Positions 50,814 to 59,735 of a DNA stretch of 64,000 nucleotides are shown one piece after another; the first letter of the stretch is position 1; each line of letters opens with the position of its first letter. Origin of the DNA: Streptomyces olivaceus. GTDB taxonomy: Bacteria > Actinomycetota > Actinomycetes > Streptomycetales > Streptomycetaceae. The stretch is taken from the NCBI RefSeq assembly GCF_000721235.1, contig NZ_JOFH01000002.1, positions 124,001 to 188,000 on the forward strand, given 5' to 3'. Position numbers and translations under genes: made by a program. The notes under the pieces are model-generated. The model was not told the DNA's origin and did no database searches. It was given only the letters and a program-made list of their open reading frames with translations.

Positions 50814-51065
50814 TCAGGGACGCGACTGCAGATGGAGTACGCCACAGGCCCCCCGAACGGGGGCCAGTCGCCGTATGATCGAGGGAGACCGCCCGGCATG
50901 ACGGGTCGGCCGCTGGGGAATGGGAACTTCAGCGAGCCGGCACGGCCATGACGGAGTCCGGTTGGTCAATTGGCGTAGAGGGGCGGGTTTCACGGGGGCG
51001 ATTCCCTGCCTATCCTTAAGGGACCCCCCGGGTCGCCCCGGCGACTGCACGATGAGGAGGACTCC

Positions 51066-51467
51066 GTGCCGCTCTCGGAGCACGAGCAGCGCATGCTCGA
51101 GCAGATGGAGCGAGCGCTGTACGCCGAAGATCCCAAGTTCGCGACAGCGCTCGAGGGAAGCGGGCTGCGTACGTACACCCGGCGACGGGTCTACCAGGCG
51201 GTCGCGGGCTTCCTCGTAGGTATTGCGCTCCTCATGGCCGGTATGGTCGCGCAGCAGGTGTGGCTCAGTGTGGTGGGCTTCCTCGTCATGCTGGGCTGTG
51301 CGGTTCTCGCCGTGACCGGCTGGCGCAAGGCCCCCAAGCCGGGCGAGCAGCAGGCTGCCGGTGCCGGTCCGCAGGCGCGCCGTCAGCAACGGCAGAAACG
51401 CTCCATGATGGATCGCATCGACGAGCGCTGGCAGCGTCGCAGGGACGAACAGCAGGGCGGCCAGTAA
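51066..51467 (+). CDS. DUF3040 membrane protein
   Basis: 133-residue protein of the actinobacterial DUF3040 family: cytosolic N-terminus starting PLSEHEQRMLEQMERALYAEDPKFA, two membrane helices (about residues 42-60 and 66-84), and a basic Gln/Arg-rich C-terminus (ARRQQRQKRSMMDRIDERWQRRRDEQ). Function unknown. GTG at 51066 follows GAGGAG. TATCCT at 51013-51018 is a possible -10. The 250 bp upstream hold no gene. Confidence 0.85.
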   Translation: MPLSEHEQRMLEQMERALYAEDPKFATALEGSGLRTYTRRRVYQAVAGFLVGIALLMAGMVAQQVWLSVVGFLVMLGCAVLAVTGWRKAPKPGEQQAAGAGPQARRQQRQKRSMMDRIDERWQRRRDEQQGGQ

Positions 51468-51501
51468 CGCGCCCCGACCAGCCGCTCACCAGAACGTTCG
51501 C

Positions 51502-51540
51502 GTGAGGGGGTGACCGCCGTCCGGGTGGTCACCCCCTCAC
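51502..51540 (+). terminator. Terminator after the DUF3040 gene
   Basis: GTGAGGGGGTGACC (51502-51515) pairs perfectly with 51527-51540 (14 bp, 11-nt loop), 34 nt after the stop. Confidence 0.85.
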
Positions 51541-51730
51541 ACGCACGTGTGGCCGCCCGGTCCGCCCTGCCTGCATGCCGTGACCGGTGGCGGAAGCCGA
51601 CATGTGCCTTCGCCGGGGCGGGCGACCTCTCGTGGGCGCTGCGTCGGTCGTCACCTGTGTGGCCGTGTGGGCGGGGAACAAACCTCGGGGCAGGCGCTGC
51701 CCGCCGCATGCTGCCCGCCGTACGGGCGGC

Positions 51731-51782
51731 GGCCGGGAGGCGCGGTCGCCGCGCTCCTGCGCGCGAGGATCGCCTCCCGGCC
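51731..51782 (-). terminator. Terminator of the MoxR-DUF58-transglutaminase operon
   Basis: GGCCGGGAGGCG (51731-51742) pairs perfectly with 51771-51782, five bases beyond the transglutaminase stop on the minus strand. The stretch 51541-51730 between the two terminators shows no gene. Confidence 0.65.
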
Positions 51783-51787
51783 CCCGT

Positions 51788-54163
51788 TCAGCCCTGCTGG
51801 CCCGTCGGCCGGGCCGCCCTCGCCCGCCGCCGCAGGGCGGTCCACCGGTCCGACGCCGCCCAGGCCACCCGTACGGCCGAGCGCGGTGCGAACCGTGCGC
51901 GCAGCCGCGTGCCCCGGCCGACGGGTGCCCGCAGGCCGGCGACCGCCAGGCGGGCATCCTCCGCGAGCCCGGCCGTCAGCCGCGGGCGGGGGGCGTAGAG
52001 GACCTGTTCCACGGCGTCCGCCATCCGGTGCACCGCCGCCGCGGCCGCCGGATCGAGCTGCCCGAGCCGGACGATCCGGGCCGCCGCTCTGCGCGGGGTC
52101 TGCGACTGCTCAGGCGGGACGCCGTAGTCCCACGCCGTGTCGGTCAGCTCCTGCCAGACCGCCAAGGTGTGCGGGCCGGCGTCCGCCTCGCCGCGGCCGT
52201 GCGCCCCCAGCCGCCGAGCCCGGACACGCAACCGCCACAGCATCGGTGCGAGCAGGATCAGCAGGACCGCCGTCCCGGCCAGCGACCAGGCCAGCGCCGC
52301 GTGCCACGTCGGCCCGTCGTCGTCCGCGACGGGCAGGGCCGCCGCCGTCTCGGAGTCGCAGGCGTCCAGCTTCTTGTCCTGCGGCGAGCAGCTCTCGCTC
52401 GTCGAAGGCGCCGCCGACGGCTCGCTCTCCGTGTCCTCGGACGGCAGAGCCGGATCCGGTACCGAACTGCCCGGCGTGTCCGTGATGGTGTACGACGGGG
52501 TCGAGCCGCGCGTCGGCGTCGGCTCGAAGCGGGTCCAGCCCACGCCCTCGAAGTACACCTCGGGCCAGGCGTGCGCGTCCCGCAGCCCCACCGCCACCGA
52601 GCCGTCCGCCTGCGGGGAGCCTGGCGCGAAGCCCACCGCCACCCGGGCCGGAAGGTCCAGGGAGCGGGCCATCGCCGCCATGGCGAAGGAGAAGTGGACG
52701 CAGAAGCCCTCCTTGTCCTTCAGGAACCGGGCTATCGCCTCCGAGCCGCTGCCGACCTTCACCTGGGTGTCGTACTCGAAACCGCCATTGACCGCGAAGT
52801 ACTCCTGGAGCCTGACCGCCTGCTCGTAGGGGTTCGTCGCGCCCTCGGTGACCTTGCGGGCGGTCTGGAAGACCACCTCGGGCAACGAGTCCGGCAGTTT
52901 CGTGTACTCGCGCTCCAGCGCCGACGGGGGCGGCGGTGCCGCGGCGAGCTGGTCCGCCGTCGGCTGCACGTTCAGGCTCCGCACCTCGTACTTCAGGCCG
53001 CGGGTGTTCTGGCCGTGGTCGCCGACCAGCGTCATGCCAACCGGTTCGTAGCGCCAGTTGCCCGCGACGCGCACGTCGCTCGGCGGGTACGGCATCGGCA
53101 GCCAGTCCTGGGCGTACCAGTCGGCGGCCGAGACGAAGGTGCGGGTCTGTGTGCGGGCGACCTCCGGACCGAGACCGGCCGGCGTGGGGAAGGTGCCCTC
53201 CGGTACGGCCGTGATGTGCCGCTTGGACGGCTTCCAGGTGGTGCCGTCGAAGTCGTCCAGGGAGACGATGCGCAGGTACAGGCTCGACAGGTCCTCCGAG
53301 TCGGTCTGGAGGGAGAGGACCTGCTTGTTCTCGTCGACGTTGAGACTGTCGCGCAGGGAGACCAGGGGGTTCACCGCGGAGATCGTGCCGCCGCCGCCCG
53401 TGCCGGAGCCGACGCCGTTCCCGGCGCTGTCCAGCAGCCCGCCGTCCATCGCGGGCAGGGCGAGCGGCACCACCAGGGCGATGCCCAGCGCGAAGGCCCC
53501 GATACGCCGGCCGGTGCGGACGGGCGCGACCGCGCCGGTCTGCTCCCCGCCCGGCGCGCGGGGCGCGCCGCTGAAGACCCGGCCCCACTGCGAGAGCCGG
53601 TCCCGTCCCTCGGCCAGCAGCAGCATCAGATAGCCGACCGCCGCGACCAGGAACCAGAGCCAGTCGGTGCCGCCCTCGGACAGCCCCGCGGCCACCGAGT
53701 ACAGCGCGAGCAGCGGCAGACCGGCCGGCGCGGCGCTGCGGAAGGTCACCGCGAGGGTGTCGACCAGCAGTCCGATCACCAGGACACCGCCGACCAGCAT
53801 CAGCCGGATGCCGTCGGACTCCAGCGGTGCCGGGATCGCGTACCGGGCGATGTCGTCGCCGCCCTGCTGGAGCAGGTCGGCGAAGCGCTGAAAGGCCTGC
53901 GGGCCCGGCACCAGCCAGGCGAAGGCCTGCTCCCGGGCGAAGGCCAGTGTCAGGAGCAGCAGCGCGGCCAGCGCCTGCGCGCCGGCGACCAGTGGCCGGG
54001 ACAGCTGCACCCGGCGGGCCACCGCACCCACACCGGACTGCACCGCCAGCAGGAACGCCGCCTGGAGGATCCACGTCGCCGGGTCGACCAGCGGCAGCAG
54101 CGCACACGCCGCCATCAGGGTGGCGGCCCACGCGCACAGCGCCAGCCGCGCCCGCCCGCTCAT
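51788..54163 (-). CDS. TgpA-like transmembrane transglutaminase (DUF3488-transglutaminase core)
   Basis: 791-residue membrane protein. Six or so N-terminal helices (DUF3488/TgpA_N, residues 1-225), a large external region with the transglutaminase-like core (about 440-570: nucleophile Cys in KEGFCVHFSFAMAAMARSLDLPARVAVGF, His in RDAHAWPEVYF, acid side in GWTRFEPTP), a disordered acidic linker, one more helix (about 635-655) and a cytosolic DUF4129-like tail. It forms the standard MoxR-DUF58-TgpA operon of actinobacteria, thought to modify extracytoplasmic proteins or the cell wall. ATG 54163 has GGGGAGGGG upstream. Confidence 0.9.
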   Translation of the reverse strand: MSGRARLALCAWAATLMAACALLPLVDPATWILQAAFLLAVQSGVGAVARRVQLSRPLVAGAQALAALLLLTLAFAREQAFAWLVPGPQAFQRFADLLQQGGDDIARYAIPAPLESDGIRLMLVGGVLVIGLLVDTLAVTFRSAAPAGLPLLALYSVAAGLSEGGTDWLWFLVAAVGYLMLLLAEGRDRLSQWGRVFSGAPRAPGGEQTGAVAPVRTGRRIGAFALGIALVVPLALPAMDGGLLDSAGNGVGSGTGGGGTISAVNPLVSLRDSLNVDENKQVLSLQTDSEDLSSLYLRIVSLDDFDGTTWKPSKRHITAVPEGTFPTPAGLGPEVARTQTRTFVSAADWYAQDWLPMPYPPSDVRVAGNWRYEPVGMTLVGDHGQNTRGLKYEVRSLNVQPTADQLAAAPPPPSALEREYTKLPDSLPEVVFQTARKVTEGATNPYEQAVRLQEYFAVNGGFEYDTQVKVGSGSEAIARFLKDKEGFCVHFSFAMAAMARSLDLPARVAVGFAPGSPQADGSVAVGLRDAHAWPEVYFEGVGWTRFEPTPTRGSTPSYTITDTPGSSVPDPALPSEDTESEPSAAPSTSESCSPQDKKLDACDSETAAALPVADDDGPTWHAALAWSLAGTAVLLILLAPMLWRLRVRARRLGAHGRGEADAGPHTLAVWQELTDTAWDYGVPPEQSQTPRRAAARIVRLGQLDPAAAAAVHRMADAVEQVLYAPRPRLTAGLAEDARLAVAGLRAPVGRGTRLRARFAPRSAVRVAWAASDRWTALRRRARAARPTGQQG

Positions 54164-54492
54164 CGTGCCCCTCCCCGGCCGCCGGACACCGCGCCACCGG
54201 CGAGGTCACCCGCGCCCCCGCACCGAACGACCCGCCTCCGCCGGCTCTCCGCGGCGCCTGCCACGGAGGCCACCGTTCGCGCGGGCCCGCGGCCCGGAGC
54301 ACCGCCCGGCGCACGCAGCGCACACCGCGTACACCGACCGGGCCGCCGTTCCCGCCCGGCCGTTCCGGTTCCGGCCACCGGGCGAGCCCGGGGCCCGGCC
54401 GGGAGAACGCCCCCCGCTCGCGGTGCCCCGCCGCCCCGCGGCCCCGCGGGCGCCGTCTCCGCGTGGAGCGCGGGCCGTGTCCGTGCCGTCAT
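54160..54492 (-). CDS. Possible small Gly/Arg-rich protein coupled on both sides
   Basis: 110-codon ORF between DUF58 and the transglutaminase. Its ATG overlaps the DUF58 stop (ATGA, 54489-54492) and its stop overlaps the transglutaminase ATG (ATGA, 54160-54163). GGGAGGG lies 7 nt before the start. The product (MTARTRPALHAETAPAGPRG...) is basic, Gly/Ala/Arg/Pro-rich with two Cys pairs (GRCTRC, VVRCGG). Against it, second codon positions look unusually GC-rich for a Streptomyces gene, at least over the first 24 codons. Either a real small gene, a translation-relay leader, or a chance frame. Confidence 0.35.
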   Translation of the reverse strand: MTARTRPALHAETAPAGPRGGGAPRAGGVLPAGPRARPVAGTGTAGRERRPGRCTRCALRAPGGAPGRGPARTVASVAGAAESRRRRVVRCGGAGDLAGGAVSGGRGGAR

Positions 54493-55841
54493 CGGGTTCC
54501 CTCCCCGCCGGTCGCCGCGAGGGCGGTGCGCTCGCGGTCCGCCAGGCGCCACACCTCCTCCGGCGTCGCGCCGCGCGGCACGAGCACCGCGGTCCAGCCC
54601 GCCTCGCGCAGCATCCGCAGCCGTTCCTCGCTCCTGTCCAACGGACCGGCCACGTCCGCCGGTTCCCGCATCCAGGCCGCGCTGTCGAGGACGAAGGCGA
54701 CGGCGCCGCCGCTGCGCTGCCGCATCCTGGCGGCCACCGCGGCCTGCTCCTCGTCCAGGTCCCCGAAGAAGGCCACCAGCAGCCCGTCGGTCCCGCCGCG
54801 CAGCACGTCGTACGCCGGGGACAGGCCCGTGTCGTCGGACTGGTCGACGACCGCGAGGAAGTCCAGCATCAGCCCGGCCGCGTCCGCCGTGCCCTGGCTC
54901 GTGCCCGCGAAGCCGTCGGCATCCTCGCCCGGCACCGAGTCGCCGGTGCCCGTGAGCAGCCGGACCGAGAAGCCCCGCTCCAGCATGTGCACCAGTACGG
55001 ACGCCGCGCCCGACACCGCCCACTCGAAGGCCGAGTCGGGACCGGCACCCTCGTAGGCCACGACCCGGGTGTCGAGCAGCACCGTGCAGCGGGCCCGCTG
55101 CGGCTGCTCCTCGCGGCGCACCATCAGCTCGCCGTAGCGCGCGGTGGAGCGCCAGTGCACGCGGCGCAGGTCGTCGCCGTAGCGGTACCCGCGCGGGATC
55201 ACGTCGTCGTCGCCCGCCAGCGCGAGCGACCGCTGCCGCCCCTCGCCGTACCCCTTCGCCTCGCCGCTCAGCCGCACCGGGGGCAGCGGCTCCACGCGCG
55301 GGATCACGGTCAGGGTGTCGTGCGCCGAGAAGGAACGGGTCAGCTCGCACAGCCCGAACGGGTCGGTCAGCCGCATCTGGAGCGGGCCCAGCGGATAGCG
55401 GCCGCGCAGGTCGGAGCGGACCCGGTAGGACACCTCGCGGCGGCCGCCCGGCTCCACCCGGTCGAGAACGAACCGGGGGCGCGGCCCCAGTACGTAGGGG
55501 ACCCGGTCCTGGAGCATCAGCAGCCCCGTGGGCAGCCGCGAGACGTTGTCGACGCGCAGGTGGACCCGGGCCTCGCTGCCGGCGGGCACGCGCCCGGGGG
55601 AGAGGCGGCGGCTGCCCGCCACCCGGTAGCGCGTGCGGTACAGGACGGCCGCGCAGACCAGGGGCAGTACCCCGAGGAGCAGCCCGACCCGCAGCAGGTC
55701 GCTCTGCCCGAGGACGTAGGCGCAGACCGCGGCGGCGACACCGGCGGCCAGGAAGGAGCGCCCGCGCGTGGTCAGACCGGCCAGGGCGGTGCGGATGCCG
55801 CCGCCCTCGCCCTCGCCCGGCGGCGTCCCCCCGGCGTCCAT
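54489..55841 (-). CDS. DUF58 protein
   Basis: 450-residue DUF58 protein. Two close N-terminal membrane helices (residues about 28-65), a beta-rich segment, then the diagnostic DUF58 motif RGYRYGDDLRRVHWRSTARYGELMVRREE (about 245-275) and a von Willebrand A-like C-terminal part (VLLDTR..., LVAFFGDLDEEQ). DUF58 proteins partner MoxR ATPases. The ATG overlaps the MoxR stop by 1 nt (TGATG). Confidence 0.9.
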   Translation of the reverse strand: MDAGGTPPGEGEGGGIRTALAGLTTRGRSFLAAGVAAAVCAYVLGQSDLLRVGLLLGVLPLVCAAVLYRTRYRVAGSRRLSPGRVPAGSEARVHLRVDNVSRLPTGLLMLQDRVPYVLGPRPRFVLDRVEPGGRREVSYRVRSDLRGRYPLGPLQMRLTDPFGLCELTRSFSAHDTLTVIPRVEPLPPVRLSGEAKGYGEGRQRSLALAGDDDVIPRGYRYGDDLRRVHWRSTARYGELMVRREEQPQRARCTVLLDTRVVAYEGAGPDSAFEWAVSGAASVLVHMLERGFSVRLLTGTGDSVPGEDADGFAGTSQGTADAAGLMLDFLAVVDQSDDTGLSPAYDVLRGGTDGLLVAFFGDLDEEQAAVAARMRQRSGGAVAFVLDSAAWMREPADVAGPLDRSEERLRMLREAGWTAVLVPRGATPEEVWRLADRERTALAATGGEGTR

Positions 55842-56911
55842 CAGAGCCTCCGCGGCGTCTGCCGGCCGTACTCCGGCGTGCCGCGGCCCGCGCCGAGGCC
55901 CGCCTGCTGAGATGCCGCGGGCACCGGGACGCGCTGCAGGATCTCCTGGACCACCTGCTCGGCGGTGCGGCGGCCCAGCTGGGCCTGGGCGGTGGGCAGC
56001 AGGCGGTGGGCCAGGACGGCGACCGCGAGGGCCTGCACGTCGTCCGGCAGGGCGTACTCCCGGCCGCCCAGGGCGGCGGACGCCTTCGCGGCGCGCAGCA
56101 GGTGCAGCGTGGCGCGCGGCGAGGCACCGAGTCTGAGGTCGGGGTGGGTGCGGGTGGCCGCGACCAGGTCCACCGCGTACCGCCGGACCGGGTCCGCGAC
56201 GTGGACGCCGCGCACGGCCTCGACGAGCTTGAGGATCTCGTCCGCGTGCGCCACCGGCTGGAGGTCGTCCAGCGGGTTCACCCCGCCGTGCACGTCCAGC
56301 ATCTGCAGCTCGGCCTCCGGGCTCGGGTACCCGATCGAGACCCTGGCCATGAAGCGGTCGCGCTGGGCCTCCGGCAGCGGGTAGGTGCCCTCCATCTCGA
56401 CCGGGTTCTGCGTCGCCACCACCATGAACGGGCTGGGCAGCTCGTAGGTCTGGCCGTCGATGGTGACCTGACGCTCCTCCATCGACTCGAGGAGCGCGGA
56501 CTGCGTCTTCGGCGAGGCCCGGTTGATCTCGTCGCCGATGACCACCTGCGCGAAGATCGCGCCGGGCTTGAACTCGAAGTCGCGGCGCTGCTGGTCCCAG
56601 ATGGACACGCCGGTGATGTCCGAGGGCAGCAGGTCCGGCGTGAACTGGATCCGGCGCACGGAACAGTCGATGGACCGCGCCAGCGCCTTGGCCAGCATGG
56701 TCTTGCCGACTCCCGGGACGTCCTCGATCAGCAGGTGTCCCTCGGCGAGCAGCACGGTCAGCGAGAGCCGCACGACCTCGGGCTTGCCCTCGATCACGTC
56801 CTCCACCGAACCGCGTACCCGCTCGATCACCGCGGTCAGTTCGTCCCCCGCGCCCGCATACGCTCGCGAGGGGGCACCCCCATGGCTCGCCCGATCGTCA
56901 TAGGTCGTCAC
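55841..56911 (-). CDS. MoxR-family AAA+ ATPase
   Basis: 356-residue ATPase, chaperone-like partner of vWA/DUF58 proteins. Walker A GVGKTM near residue 68, Walker B VVIGDEINRA, sensor 1 VATQNPVEMEGTYPLPEAQRDRF, and the C-terminal lid with LGASPRATLHLLRAAKA. GTG at 56911 is preferred to the in-frame GTG at 56938 because GAGGAGG sits just upstream. First gene of the operon. Confidence 0.93.
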   Translation of the reverse strand: MTTYDDRASHGGAPSRAYAGAGDELTAVIERVRGSVEDVIEGKPEVVRLSLTVLLAEGHLLIEDVPGVGKTMLAKALARSIDCSVRRIQFTPDLLPSDITGVSIWDQQRRDFEFKPGAIFAQVVIGDEINRASPKTQSALLESMEERQVTIDGQTYELPSPFMVVATQNPVEMEGTYPLPEAQRDRFMARVSIGYPSPEAELQMLDVHGGVNPLDDLQPVAHADEILKLVEAVRGVHVADPVRRYAVDLVAATRTHPDLRLGASPRATLHLLRAAKASAALGGREYALPDDVQALAVAVLAHRLLPTAQAQLGRRTAEQVVQEILQRVPVPAASQQAGLGAGRGTPEYGRQTPRRL

Positions 56912-56969
56912 CCGGCCCTCCTCGGCCTTTCCCCGCACTTCCTGGGAAGCGGGAGTACCCCAACTTGCC

Positions 56970-57000
56970 GGGCCGGTCCCGCGTCGTCGCGGACCGGCCC
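56970..57000 (-). terminator. Terminator after the carbonic anhydrase gene
   Basis: GGGCCGGTCCCGCG (56970-56983) pairs with CGCGGACCGGCCC (56988-57000) with one bulged base and a TCGT loop, between the anhydrase stop and the MoxR start. Confidence 0.6.
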
Positions 57001-57017
57001 ACCCCGATTCACGGACA

Positions 57018-57041
57018 CCGTGCGGAAAAAGTTCCGCACGG
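57018..57041. other. Perfect hairpin, second of a pair
   Basis: CCGTGCGGAA (57018-57027) and TTCCGCACGG (57032-57041), loop AAAG. It may be a second terminator or part of the MoxR leader; the MoxR promoter must lie close by, in the AT-richer 57045-57130 stretch. Confidence 0.5.
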
Positions 57042-57172
57042 CACCACTTCCCGTATTCTCGCTGCCGTTACCGATTCGTGTCACTCGCCTGTGGACAACT
57101 GTCCGCGATATGTCAGCTCTTACGACCTTTGCGGCGCTTGCCCGGCGGAAATCGTCGCGACCGGCGGGCGGA

Positions 57173-57721
57173 TCAGGCGGGGTCGACCTCGCGCAGCAGG
57201 CCCGTCCGCACGTCGAAGACGAAACCGCGCACGTCCTCGGTGTGCAGCAGGAACGGCGAGGTGCGCACACGCTCGATCGACTGCCGTACGTCCTGGTCGG
57301 CGTCCCGGAAGGACTCCACCGCCCACGCGGGACGCTGGCCGACCTCCAGCTCCAGGTCGTGCCGGAACTCCTCGGTGATCGTCTCCATGCCGCAGCCCGT
57401 GTGGTGGATGAGGGCCACGCTGCGGGTGCCGAGCGCCCGCTGGCTGATGGTCAGTGAACGGATCACGTCGTCGGTGACGACTCCGCCCGCGTTGCGGATG
57501 GTGTGACAGTCGCCCAGATTCAGGCCGAGCGCGGCGTGCAGGTCGAGACGGGCGTCCATGCAGGCCACGACCGCGACGCGCTGGACGGGCCGGGCGTCCA
57601 TGCCGGGGTCGGTGAACGCGGCGGCGTACCGCCCGTTCGCCGCGACGAGCCGGTCGGTGACCGTGTGGTCGCCTGCCGCGGCGGATTCGGAGCCGGCGGG
57701 AACCGATGCAGAAGTCGTCAT
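57173..57721 (-). CDS. Beta-carbonic anhydrase
   Basis: 182-residue enzyme interconverting CO2 and bicarbonate. Zinc ligands Cys54 (CMDARLD, with the Asp56-Arg58 dyad), His107 and Cys110 (IHHTGCGM) are present. The size and sequence fit the small class related to Rv1284. ATG at 57721 is preferred over ATG 57727 because TAACGT lies exactly 7 nt upstream, whereas 57727 would be only 1 nt from it. It is divergent from rsmH. Confidence 0.93.
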   Translation of the reverse strand: MTTSASVPAGSESAAAGDHTVTDRLVAANGRYAAAFTDPGMDARPVQRVAVVACMDARLDLHAALGLNLGDCHTIRNAGGVVTDDVIRSLTISQRALGTRSVALIHHTGCGMETITEEFRHDLELEVGQRPAWAVESFRDADQDVRQSIERVRTSPFLLHTEDVRGFVFDVRTGLLREVDPA

Positions 57722-57728
57722 AGTCATG

Positions 57729-57734
57729 ACGTTA
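57729..57734 (-). promoter_or_regulatory. -10 hexamer TAACGT, leaderless-type spacing
   Basis: On the minus strand TAACGT ends 7 nt before the ATG at 57721. Confidence 0.5.
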
Positions 57735-57895
57735 CTGGCCGCCTGTGTTCCGGGCCCGCTGTGAAGTCGGACAAAGAACATCAACAAGGTGTGTTGTGAG
57801 CCGATCCACAGGAGTGCGCGAACGCGCCCATACGGGTGAAAAGCCCTGCCGAACCGGTTTGCGGACGGCGGCGCCGCGACGCGCAGGCCGGTTGA

Positions 57896-57923
57896 TTGAC
57901 CGGGCGACAGGGTGGACTAAAGT
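57896..57923 (+). promoter_or_regulatory. Promoter of the division/cell-wall cluster
   Basis: TTGACC (57896-57901), 16-nt spacer, TAAAGT (57918-57923), a close sigma-HrdB-type match. It would give a 5' leader of about 215 nt before rsmH. Confidence 0.6.
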
Positions 57924-58033
57924 GACGCGAAGCGGGAGGCGAGGCTCTCCCTGCTGGACTGACATCCCCGGAGACCTGGGCGACGCCCCGCCAGTTCTCC
58001 CCGCGTGCGCGACGCGTACGTACGGCTCGGCCT

Positions 58034-58101
58034 CCTCCCGCTCCCGGCCGGCCGACGCTTCCGGCGCCGGCCGGCCCTCCCCTTCACGAGCGAGCGGGAG
58101 G
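58034..58101 (+). other. Two-tier hairpin in the rsmH leader
   Basis: Outer arms CCTCCCGCTC (58034-58043) and GAGCGGGAGG (58092-58101) enclose inner arms CCGGCCGGC (58044-58052) and GCCGGCCGG (58066-58074). All pairs are perfect. It may be a leader structure or a terminator before the cluster. No mraZ gene is seen in this gap. Confidence 0.55.
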
Positions 58102-58148
58102 GGACCCGGCGGTGCGGACGCCGCGCAGGACCTGAGAGGCCGCCCCAC

Positions 58149-59105
58149 TTGAGCCAGAGTCGACACGTCCCGGTGATGCTCCAGCGCTGCCTGGACCTGC
58201 TGGCGCCCGCCCTCGCCGAGCCGGGGGCCGTGGTCGTCGACTGCACGCTGGGACTCGGCGGACACAGCGAGGCGCTCCTCGAACGGTTCCCCGCGGCCCG
58301 GCTCGTGGCGCTCGACCGGGACAAGGAGGCCCTGCGCCTGTCCAGCGAGCGCCTCGCCCCCTACGGCGAGCGGGCCACCCTCGTACACGCCGTCTACGAC
58401 GAGCTGCCCGACGTACTCGACCGACTGGGCACCCCCCGCGTCCAGGGCGTGCTGTTCGACCTCGGCGTCTCCTCCATGCAGCTCGACGAGGCCGACCGCG
58501 GCTTCGCCTACGCCCAGGACGCCCCGCTCGACATGCGGATGGACCAGACGTCCGGCATGAGCGCCGCCGAGGTCCTCAACACCTACCCGCCCGGCGAACT
58601 CGTCCGCATTCTGCGGGCGTACGGCGAGGAGAAGCAGGCCAAGCGCATCGTGTCCGCCGTCGTGCGCGAGCGCGAGAAGGAGCCGTTCAGCAACAGCGCC
58701 CGGCTCGTGGAGCTGATCCGCGCGGCGCTCCCGCAGGCCGCCAAGCGCACCGGCGGCAACCCGGCCAAGCGCACCTTCCAGGCCCTGCGCATCGAGGTCA
58801 ACGGCGAGCTGTCCGTGCTGGAGCGGGCGGTCCCGGCCGCCGTCGAGGCACTCGCGGTCGGCGGGCGGATCGCCGTGCTGTCCTACCAGTCGCTGGAGGA
58901 CCGGCTGGTCAAGCAGGTGCTCGCGGCCGGCGCCGCCAACACCGCACCACCCGGTCTGCCGGTCGTCCCCGAACGCTACGCACCCCGGCTCAAGCTGCTC
59001 ACGCGCGGTGCCGAACTTCCCTCCGAGGAGGAGATCGCCGAGAACCGGCGAGCGGCACCGGCGCGGCTGCGCGGCGCCGAGCGCATCAGGGAGTCCGTCG
59101 GGTGA
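58149..59105 (+). CDS. rsmH: 16S rRNA (cytosine1402-N4)-methyltransferase RsmH (MraW)
   Basis: 318-residue methyltransferase. Motifs: [13 protein letters not shown] at the N-terminus, [17 protein letters not shown] (SAM), [42 protein letters not shown] and the C-terminal [15 protein letters not shown] at 58149 gives [11 protein letters not shown], the family start; upstream in-frame codons look non-coding. First gene of rsmH-ftsL-ftsI-murE-murF. Confidence 0.95.
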   Translation: MSQSRHVPVMLQRCLDLLAPALAEPGAVVVDCTLGLGGHSEALLERFPAARLVALDRDKEALRLSSERLAPYGERATLVHAVYDELPDVLDRLGTPRVQGVLFDLGVSSMQLDEADRGFAYAQDAPLDMRMDQTSGMSAAEVLNTYPPGELVRILRAYGEEKQAKRIVSAVVREREKEPFSNSARLVELIRAALPQAAKRTGGNPAKRTFQALRIEVNGELSVLERAVPAAVEALAVGGRIAVLSYQSLEDRLVKQVLAAGAANTAPPGLPVVPERYAPRLKLLTRGAELPSEEEIAENRRAAPARLRGAERIRESVG

Positions 59106-59162
59106 AGCGAGCGAGGCAGGCCGGCGGGTGCGGACGGCCCACCCGGGCCGAGGGGAGGGCGA

Positions 59163-59735
59163 GTGGGTAGGAAACCCGAGCTGAAGGGCAGGGCGGCGCG
59201 GCTCGCCCGGCTGCTGCCGACGGGCACCGCCCGCGGCCAGGCGGCCCGGGCGCCCTTCGTCCTGCTGGTCGTCGTCCTGCTCGGCGGCGGTCTCATCGGG
59301 CTCCTCGTGCTGAACTCCGCCCTGAGCGAGGGCTCCTTCCAGCTGGACGACCTGAAGGAAGAGACCAAGAGCCTCACCGACGAGGAGCAGGCGCTCCAGC
59401 GGGACATCGACGCGTACTCCGCGCCCCAGGCCCTGCAGCGCCGCGCCCGCGAGCTGGGCATGGTGCCGGGCGGCGACCCCGCCTTCCTGGACCCCGACGG
59501 CACCGTCAAGGGCTCGCCCAGCCCCGCGCCCGCCGCGGCCACCCCGCTGGTCCTCGCGCCCGAGGCGCTGACCTCGACCTCCGGCGGCGCGCCCGCGGTC
59601 ACGCCGTCCACCGGCACCGAACCGCCCGCGTCCGGCGCCGCGAGCCCCGCGCCGGCCGGCCCCACGCAGGGTCCGACCGCGCCGGGCCCGACCACGCAAG
59701 GCCCCAGCCCGACGACCCCGACTCCCGGCAGGTGA
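59163..59735 (+). CDS. ftsL: Cell division protein FtsL
   Basis: 190-residue bitopic protein of the divisome. Basic cytosolic N-terminus, one membrane helix (APFVLLVVVLLGGGLIGLLVL, about 30-50), then a short leucine-zipper-like coiled coil (LDDLKEETKSLTDEEQALQRDID) and a long Pro/Thr/Ala-rich tail. Identified mainly by position between rsmH and ftsI and by topology. GTG at 59163 follows GGGGAGGG. The stop overlaps the ftsI start. Confidence 0.85.
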   Translation: MGRKPELKGRAARLARLLPTGTARGQAARAPFVLLVVVLLGGGLIGLLVLNSALSEGSFQLDDLKEETKSLTDEEQALQRDIDAYSAPQALQRRARELGMVPGGDPAFLDPDGTVKGSPSPAPAAATPLVLAPEALTSTSGGAPAVTPSTGTEPPASGAASPAPAGPTQGPTAPGPTTQGPSPTTPTPGR

